From assembly GCF_023736155.1 (NCBI RefSeq), contig NZ_JAMLJJ010000001.1, positions 434,001 through 498,000 on the forward strand: a stretch of DNA of 64,000 bases, in the 5' to 3' direction. How positions within the stretch are numbered: the first letter of the stretch is position 1; each line of letters starts with the position of its first letter. A model generated the notes under the pieces. That model did no database searches. It saw nothing but the letters and a program-made list of their open reading frames with translations, and was not told where the DNA came from. The stretch comes from Larsenimonas salina. Its GTDB lineage: Bacteria; Pseudomonadota; Gammaproteobacteria; Pseudomonadales; Halomonadaceae. Made by a program: the position numbers and the translations under genes. This document shows positions 56,751 to 64,000 of the stretch, piece by piece.

Positions 56751-57146
56751 CTAGGCGTCGGGCGCGGCGTAGGAGCCATCGTCTCTGTGAATTTCACGAC
56801 CGGTCAGCGGCGGATTGAACACGCACGCGACCGTCATGCCCTGCTCCTTGCCTCTGAGCCAATGCTCATCGTGTTGATCCAAGAGGTACATGTCGCCTGC
56901 CTTTATGGTGTATTTCTTGCCATCGGCAATGGTTTCGACCTCGCCCTCGCCTTCATAACAAAACACGGCTTCAATGTGATTCTTGTAGTGAATGTGGGTT
57001 TCGGTCCCCGGATAAATTCGGGTGATGTTGAATGAAAACCCACAGTTATCGTCGGCAAGCATCAGGCGTGTGCTGTCCCAGTTGCCGTTTTCCGCTTCAA
57101 CGAACCGTTCTGAATTGCGGCATTGTTCCAGGTTTCTAACAATCAC
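56751..57146 (-). CDS. ectC: L-ectoine synthase
   Basis: A 131-residue cupin that cyclises N-gamma-acetyl-L-2,4-diaminobutyrate to ectoine. The double-stranded beta-helix core has [30 protein letters not shown] and [15 protein letters not shown], shown in shortened form as [15 protein letters not shown]; the histidines and glutamate hold the iron and substrate. It ends at the usual length. Last gene of the minus-strand ectA-ectB-ectC set; ectoine is the main compatible solute of halophilic gammaproteobacteria. No hydroxylase gene ectD follows it here. Confidence 0.96.
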   Translation of the reverse strand: MIVRNLEQCRNSERFVEAENGNWDSTRLMLADDNCGFSFNITRIYPGTETHIHYKNHIEAVFCYEGEGEVETIADGKKYTIKAGDMYLLDQHDEHWLRGKEQGMTVACVFNPPLTGREIHRDDGSYAAPDA

Positions 57147-57241
57147 GAAGTACCCTCCAGGTCGTGGCGCTCAAGCGCCGTCGATGTCGAAAAAAGCGTC
57201 AACCATGTTGCTGGCGTTTATCGATTGCCGACGCTATCGGT

Positions 57242-59156
<1,915 letters not shown>

Positions 59157-59304
59157 GCCATTCGTCGTAGATGAGGGGTTAAGCGATAATCATAACAACG
59201 AGTTATCGGCTTATCAAATATATTATTTATAGAATGTCTTTTTTTCCATAAAATAAAATTATCCATTGTGCCGGTTTTTCGTGTACCCCTAAGGTCTATC
59301 CATA
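59157..59304 (-). promoter_or_regulatory. AT-rich promoter region of ectABC
   Basis: Read on the minus strand, the region contains TATAAATAATATA about 70 bases before the ectA start and long A/T tracts upstream. The -35 element is not obvious, in line with osmoregulated ect promoters, which have weak -35 boxes. The assignment rests on position and composition only. Confidence 0.4.
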
Positions 59305-59332
59305 AAAAAACGCCGCATAAGCGGCGTTTTTT
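59305..59332. terminator. Bidirectional terminator between gor and the ect promoter
   Basis: Twelve-pair stem AAAAAACGCCGC / GCGGCGTTTTTT with loop ATAA. On the minus strand it ends gor transcription just before the ectABC promoter region. Confidence 0.9.
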
Positions 59333-59348
59333 GTAGCGTAACGAGTGC

Positions 59349-60713
59349 TCAGTGACGCGTGACGGAACGCATGGTCACGAATTCCTCGGCGCTGGTCGGG
59401 TGAATTCCGACGGTTGCGTCGAAATCGGTCTTGGTCAGCCCCGCTCGCACGGCAATGGCCATGCCCTGAATCAACTCTCCGGCTTCATCACCGACCATAT
59501 GAACACCCAACACCTTGTCGGAGGCGTCATCGACGATCAGCTTCATGAAGCAGCGTTCATCACTCCCGGAGAGTGTGTGTTTCATCGGTTTGAAGTCGGC
59601 GGTGTAGATCCGGATCTTGTCAAAGCGCTCGCGGGCGCTCTCTTCACTCAAGCCTACCGTACCGATGTTGGGGTGGCAGAATACGGCAGTCGCCACCTTG
59701 TCGAGCTCAAGTGCCGGTAGCGTTCGTTCATCGCTGAAATGCCACTCGACCAGACGCATGGCCTCTTCAAGTGCCACCGGCGTCAGCTCCGGCCCTTCGA
59801 TCAAATCACCAAGGGCCAGAATTGACGGCGTTGCGGTCTGATAGTGCTCATCAACGTCAATCTTGCCCGAGGATGTCATATCGATATGGACGTTATCGAG
59901 CCCGAGCCCGTCGAGATTGGGTTTACGGCCGGTGGCGCCAAGCACCGCATCCACCGTGATCACACCGCCTGTGGTCAGCGTGACGTCAAGTTCCTGACCG
60001 CGTGCATCGATGCGTTCGATGTTGGTCTGAAAATGAAGGTTGACGCCCTTCTTGGCCATTTCATCGCGCGTGAATTCACGCACTTCATTATCAAAGCCGC
60101 GCAAAAAGAGCTCGCCTCGATAAACCAGATGCGTCTCTGCGCCGAGTCCATTGAAGATGCTGGCGAACTCGACGGCGATGTACCCCCCGCCCAACACCAG
60201 AAAGCGCTTCGGGAACGATTCGAGGTCAAACACTTCGTTGGAATTGACCACGTGCTCCTTGCCCGGAAACTCCGGTACCCATGGCCAGCCACCGGTTGCC
60301 AGCAAAATCTTTTTCGCCGTGTGGCGCGTGCCATTGACCTCGACCTCATTGGGTCCGACGACGGTTGCTCGGCCATCGATCAACGTGACGTCGGAGTTAT
60401 CGAGCAGTTTGCCGTAAATGCCGTTCAGCCGCTCGATCTCGCGGGTCTTGTTATCGCGCAGCGTCGCCCAATCAAATCGTGGCGCGTCATCGATGCTCCA
60501 GCCATAGCCTTTGCTATTTTTGAAGTCGCTCTGAAAATGCGCGGCGTAGGAATATAATTTCTTGGGCACACAGCCTACATTGACGCAGGTGCCACCGAGG
60601 TAGCGGTCTTCGGCCACGGCAACGCGGGCGCCCTTTGAGGCTGCCGTACGCGCGGCGCGTACACCGCCGGAACCGGCACCGATAACAAACAGGTCGTACT
60701 CAAAACTGGACAC
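59349..60713 (-). CDS. gor: Glutathione-disulfide reductase
   Basis: A 454-residue FAD-dependent enzyme that reduces glutathione disulfide with [17 protein letters not shown] is the FAD motif, [15 protein letters not shown] the redox cysteine pair, [13 protein letters not shown] the NADPH motif, and [11 protein letters not shown] the C-terminal catalytic histidine/glutamate. GTG at 60713 gives the family N-terminus [14 protein letters not shown] and has GGGAG ten bases upstream; an ATG further up adds unrelated residues. It supplies reduced glutathione to grxA and bears on the glutathione gating of the Kef-type antiporter encoded in this window. Confidence 0.94.
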   Translation of the reverse strand: MSSFEYDLFVIGAGSGGVRAARTAASKGARVAVAEDRYLGGTCVNVGCVPKKLYSYAAHFQSDFKNSKGYGWSIDDAPRFDWATLRDNKTREIERLNGIYGKLLDNSDVTLIDGRATVVGPNEVEVNGTRHTAKKILLATGGWPWVPEFPGKEHVVNSNEVFDLESFPKRFLVLGGGYIAVEFASIFNGLGAETHLVYRGELFLRGFDNEVREFTRDEMAKKGVNLHFQTNIERIDARGQELDVTLTTGGVITVDAVLGATGRKPNLDGLGLDNVHIDMTSSGKIDVDEHYQTATPSILALGDLIEGPELTPVALEEAMRLVEWHFSDERTLPALELDKVATAVFCHPNIGTVGLSEESARERFDKIRIYTADFKPMKHTLSGSDERCFMKLIVDDASDKVLGVHMVGDEAGELIQGMAIAVRAGLTKTDFDATVGIHPTSAEEFVTMRSVTRH

Positions 60714-60828
60714 TAATAAAGCTCCCGGATGGATAGTGATGTAGTCACGGATCAACTACAGACGTTCGATTTGGGGGTCATTATACTAGCTGTGTAATTC
60801 ACTCAAGACGTATTAAGGGCTAAAACCG

Positions 60829-61494
60829 ATGAGCAAAAGCATTTCTCCTGATATTCAGAAGCTATTGGAACAAAATAGAAAATGGTCAGAGGAGATGCAG
60901 ACGCAGGACCCTGCCTTTTTCGAACGCCTGTCCAAGCAGCAAACCCCCAAGTTTCTCTGGATAGGCTGCAGTGACAGCCGGGTGCCGGCCAACCAGATCA
61001 TCGACCTTCCGCCGGGGGAAGTATTTGTCCACCGAAACGTGGCCAACATTCTTCACCACAACGACATGAACGCCCTGTCCGTGATCCAGTACGCGGTCGA
61101 TGTGCTGGGCGTCGAGCACATCATGATTGTCGGTCACTACGGTTGTGGGGGTGTCCGAGCGGCGCTGGACGGGGACGAATGCGGCATTGTCGATTATTGG
61201 CTGCACTCGCTAAGACAGCTCAGTGCCATGCACCGAAGCGAACTGTCACCGCTTTCGATCGAACAGCAGGCCGATCGTCTGTGTGAACTCAACGTCATGG
61301 CACAGGTCAGCAACCTGTGTTCGACCAAGATCATTCAGCGCGCGTGGGCACGCGGTCAGAACCTGTCGATTCATGGTTGGTGCTACAGCCTGAGTAATGG
61401 CCAGGTCAAGGATCTCGAATGCTCACAAGATAGGCTCGATGAGATCGACCAGCTTTACCGGTTCGACTTCATCAAGCCCGTGGGGACTGCCTGA
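60829..61494 (+). CDS. can: Beta-class carbonic anhydrase
   Basis: A 221-residue beta-carbonic anhydrase that hydrates CO2. Zinc ligands are visible as the cysteine of WIGCSDSRVPANQ (Cys-x-Asp-x-Arg) and the histidine and cysteine of VGHYGCGGVRAAL. FLWIGCSDSR, EVFVHRNVANIL and a C-terminal HGWCYSLSNGQVKDL complete the Can-type pattern. It provides bicarbonate for carboxylases. Divergent from gor; convergent with msrA, and a hairpin spans both stop codons. Confidence 0.94.
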   Translation: MSKSISPDIQKLLEQNRKWSEEMQTQDPAFFERLSKQQTPKFLWIGCSDSRVPANQIIDLPPGEVFVHRNVANILHHNDMNALSVIQYAVDVLGVEHIMIVGHYGCGGVRAALDGDECGIVDYWLHSLRQLSAMHRSELSPLSIEQQADRLCELNVMAQVSNLCSTKIIQRAWARGQNLSIHGWCYSLSNGQVKDLECSQDRLDEIDQLYRFDFIKPVGTA

Positions 61495-61509
61495 GCTTCA
61501 CGCTCAGGC
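61489..61509. terminator. Hairpin spanning the ends of can and msrA
   Basis: GCCTGAGC (61489-61496) and GCTCAGGC (61502-61509) form an eight-pair stem over loop TTCAC. It overlaps the stop codons of both convergent genes and lacks T tracts, so its terminator strength is uncertain. Confidence 0.5.
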
Positions 61510-62130
61510 AATCGGGCAACTGACGCCGGTGCCCTTGAGGCCGCAATACCCCGCTGGATTCTTGCTCAAGTACTGCTGATGATCCGTTTCAGCAAAGTAG
61601 AACGTCTCCAGCGGTTTTATTTCGGTGGTTACCTTGCCTACCCCCGCCTGATCCAGCGCCCGTTCATACTCCAAGGCGCTGGCCTTTATTTTTTCCAGCT
61701 GATGCGCGTCGGTGTAATAAATGACCGACCGGTACTGGGTGCCGACGTCATTTCCCTGACGCATGCCCTGTGTTGGGTCGTGAGACTCCCAGAAAATGCG
61801 CAGAAGCTCGGGCAGACCGATAACGGTCGGATCAAACACCACACGCACCACTTCCGCGTGGCCGGTTCGCCCTGAACACACCTCCTTGTAGGTAGGATTT
61901 GGGGTCAGGCCGCCGGCGTAACCGACCGCCGTGACCCACACGCCAGGCGTTTGCCAGAACAGCCGCTCGGCTCCCCAGAAACAGCCAAGGCCCAGCACGA
62001 TCTCTTCATGGCCGCTTGGATACGGTGGAACGATCGAGCGCTCGTTGACGTGATGCTCGGTAACCACCGGCATGGACGTATCCCGGCCGGGTAAGGCCGT
62101 TTCGGCGGTCGGCATGGTCGATAGACCCAT
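61504..62130 (-). CDS. msrA: Peptide-methionine (S)-S-oxide reductase
   Basis: A 208-residue MsrA that repairs methionine-S-sulfoxide in proteins. The catalytic cysteine lies in [13 protein letters not shown], and [28 protein letters not shown] (in part) matches the family. The C-terminal [14 protein letters not shown] provides two resolving cysteines, which return electrons to thioredoxin. The N-terminal extension (about 40 residues) is also present in other long-form MsrA proteins. It is separated from tamB by only three bases. Confidence 0.93.
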   Translation of the reverse strand: MGLSTMPTAETALPGRDTSMPVVTEHHVNERSIVPPYPSGHEEIVLGLGCFWGAERLFWQTPGVWVTAVGYAGGLTPNPTYKEVCSGRTGHAEVVRVVFDPTVIGLPELLRIFWESHDPTQGMRQGNDVGTQYRSVIYYTDAHQLEKIKASALEYERALDQAGVGKVTTEIKPLETFYFAETDHQQYLSKNPAGYCGLKGTGVSCPIA

Positions 62131-62133
62131 ATC

Positions 62134-64000
62134 TCATTCCTCCGTGCGTTGCTCGGCAGGCGTTTTTGCCTTGCCAAGACTGAATGTATAGATCAGATCC
62201 AGCGCCTGATTGGTGCCGGAGACGGCCTCCAGGTACAGACTCTGAATCAACTTGTAGCGAAGCGTCAGCTCGGCAATGGAGGAGAACATGCCAACGCCGT
62301 AGCTGACTTTCAAGCCATCGAACAGATAGCCGCTGACAACCACCTGGCTTGAATCCCCGGAGCCTGCGGTATCAAGGGTCAGATCCTGGATGCCAAAATT
62401 TTCGCCGAGCGAGCCGATCGCGCGCCCGCTTTGAGAGACCGACAGGCCAATCAGCGCCGAGGCGAGCGCATTGTCGCTGTCTCCCGAATCGTCCGGCGCC
62501 CGCCCTCGCAGCAGGTACGAAAGTGCGGCCGTCTCGTTCATTTCAGGGTCGGAAAACACCTGGATGTTGGGCTGGCTGGCACTGCCGGTGACCTGAAGGC
62601 CGACAATGATGTTGTCGTCCTCGATCGTGTCCGGGTCACGGATGGCCCTGAAATCCAGGTACGGCTCGGCAGGCGGCCCGTTGAAGGTAACCTTGCCCTT
62701 GCGAATGATCAGGTTCTGGCCGTAGGCCTTGAAGCGACCGCCACTGAGGTCAATGTCGCCCAAAAGCTGCAGCGTGCCGCGGCTTTGGCGCACCCTCAGC
62801 GTGCCGTTGAGGTTGGAGGCCAGACCGTAGGCGTTCAGAGTCACGTCATCGCCGATAAGGACATTGACGTTCACGTCGAGATCCATCCCCGCCTCTTCAA
62901 GAGCCTGCCCGGTAGCCCAGTCCGGAAGCTCACCCTGCTCAAGCGCCTGATCCGTCTGAGCGGCTTCCTCGCGGGTCAGGATCACTTCATCCTTGGACGG
63001 CGAGACCGCGGACGGCGGCAAGGCGTCGACCTCGATTCGGCCCCAAGGAATCCGCACGGTGCCTCCGATGGCCAGACGCTCGGGGGTGGCCTCCACCTGA
63101 AGATCCGGCGCGACACGAACACGCCCGTAAGCGGGAAGCGATGCCAGAAGCGGTTGGTCGGCGCCATCGAGCGTGACTCGGGCGTCCCAGTTGCCGCTTT
63201 CTGGCCAGCTCGCCTGCCCGCCCAGATCCCATGTAGCGTCGCCGGACGTCAGTGCGCCGTCGAGGGTGCCATGATCCCCCTGCAGGTTCAGCGCGACCCG
63301 GGCGTCGTCCAGTGCAACCGGAATATCCCGGCCGCTGACTCGAACCTGATCGAGCGTCAGCTGACCATTGAGTCGGGGCGCGATTGTCGAGCCTGACAAC
63401 GCCACTCGCCCGTTGAGTTGCCCTTTCAGCGTATCGAGCTGGGCGGCCAGGGGCTGGTACGGCTCGAGCTGAAGCCGGTCGACCGTTAATGCCCCATCGA
63501 GGCTCCGCGCGCCCATCGGATCATCGACATTGACTTCGAGTCCGAGCTTGCCGGCCTCGGAGAGGTCAAGATCCAGGTCGGCACGCGCCCGGGATTGCGT
63601 GGCATCAAGACTCAATCGGGCCCGGGTTTGAGGCAATTGCCATGGGCTACCATCGGCGGCCTGGCCTTCAAGGTCCAGCGTGGAGCGAAGCTCGCCATCG
63701 GCCTGCCATCTCGTGGCCTGGTTCTGCCAGGCAAGATCGATGTTGCCAAGGGTGGTGCCGCTGGCCTGCCAGCCATCAGGCAGTGCGCTGTTGGCAACGC
63801 TCATGGGAATATCATTGAGCGAGAGCGTCATGGCGCCCTTGTCAGCACCAAGGTCGGCCGCCTCGGAAAGACACAGCGAGCCCCCTTGCTCACGCACGAG
63901 ACAGAACGGTTCCAGGTGAGCCCGCGACTGATCAAGGCGCACGGTGGCGCGCAGCGGCTCATTGAGCGCAATTCGATCCCCGCGCGAAAGCGTTGTGCCA
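62134..64000 (-). CDS. tamB: TamB-type translocation and assembly module protein, C-terminal part
   Basis: About 620 residues of the C-terminal end of TamB (DUF490); the frame stays open to the window edge and the 5' end lies outside. The repeated beta-strand architecture (GLQVTGSASQPNIQVFSDPEM, then YLLRGRAPDD) is the taco-like groove that carries phospholipid or outer-membrane proteins between membranes. The last residues, LTLRYKLIQSLYLEAVSG and ALDLIYTFSLGK, contact the outer-membrane partner TamA. In E. coli tamA and tamB lie together; tamA would lie beyond the window. Its stop is three bases from the msrA start, on the same strand. Confidence 0.93.
   Translation of the reverse strand, partial: GTTLSRGDRIALNEPLRATVRLDQSRAHLEPFCLVREQGGSLCLSEAADLGADKGAMTLSLNDIPMSVANSALPDGWQASGTTLGNIDLAWQNQATRWQADGELRSTLDLEGQAADGSPWQLPQTRARLSLDATQSRARADLDLDLSEAGKLGLEVNVDDPMGARSLDGALTVDRLQLEPYQPLAAQLDTLKGQLNGRVALSGSTIAPRLNGQLTLDQVRVSGRDIPVALDDARVALNLQGDHGTLDGALTSGDATWDLGGQASWPESGNWDARVTLDGADQPLLASLPAYGRVRVAPDLQVEATPERLAIGGTVRIPWGRIEVDALPPSAVSPSKDEVILTREEAAQTDQALEQGELPDWATGQALEEAGMDLDVNVNVLIGDDVTLNAYGLASNLNGTLRVRQSRGTLQLLGDIDLSGGRFKAYGQNLIIRKGKVTFNGPPAEPYLDFRAIRDPDTIEDDNIIVGLQVTGSASQPNIQVFSDPEMNETAALSYLLRGRAPDDSGDSDNALASALIGLSVSQSGRAIGSLGENFGIQDLTLDTAGSGDSSQVVVSGYLFDGLKVSYGVGMFSSIAELTLRYKLIQSLYLEAVSGTNQALDLIYTFSLGKAKTPAEQRTEE

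Overview
The window is a dense, mostly chromosomal segment of a halophilic gammaproteobacterium, most likely Halomonadaceae (Halomonas, Chromohalobacter or a relative). This rests on the complete ectABC ectoine cluster and on core genes that are clearly gammaproteobacterial: thrS-infC-rpmI-rplT-pheST-ihfA with an AUU-started infC, nfuA, ppnN, yfcL, zur-znuACB and tamB. The genus is inferred; the gene families are read from the sequence. No rRNA, tRNA, CRISPR array, insertion sequence or intact prophage was seen.

Layout. 1-9.1 kb: the 3' end of a chemoreceptor, then envelope and polysaccharide genes (O-antigen ligase family, galE, ugd, a GT4 glycosyltransferase, an OmpA-type lipoprotein) with a divalent-anion symporter. 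9.1-17.2 kb: the translation operon from thrS to ihfA, followed by a mioC-like flavodoxin. The thrS leader carries a hairpin that closely copies the anticodon arm of tRNA-Thr(GGU). 17.3-26.4 kb: ppnN-yfcL, a LysR regulator, and the glycine cleavage genes split in two (gcvP-gcvH on the minus strand; an AGCS amino-acid symporter and gcvT on the plus strand). 26.4-33.4 kb: a minus-strand run of alkB-like, PAP2, GT4, LysM/M23 lipoprotein, YihG-like acyltransferase, fructosamine kinase and Kef-type antiporter genes, many overlapping. 33.4-36.9 kb: grxA, an inositol-phosphatase family gene, a RegA/RegB-type redox two-component pair and a small unannotated ORF. 37-47.5 kb: a PPP phosphatase, prfC, tatD-like, sulfite reductase with its DUF934 partner, metH and nfuA.

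47.6-56 kb is the most unusual part. A KfrA-like coiled-coil DNA-binding protein is divergent from a tyrosine recombinase, with a perfect 22-bp palindrome and nested inverted repeats between them. Next come sufE, then a zinc-uptake operon (znuA-znuC-znuB) behind a textbook Zur box. That operon appears to run on into hisI and a displaced yidD. Upstream of zur lies decayed sequence with a 5'-truncated DAACS symporter. 56-64 kb: a DUF1161 protein, ectABC, glutathione reductase, beta-carbonic anhydrase, msrA and the 3' part of tamB, which runs off the window.

Physiological themes are osmoprotection (ectoine), thiol redox control (grxA, gor, Kef-type antiporter, msrA, RegBA), one-carbon and sulfur metabolism (gcv, metH, cysI), zinc homeostasis and envelope biogenesis. 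All functional statements come from reading motifs and gene order; no database search was run.
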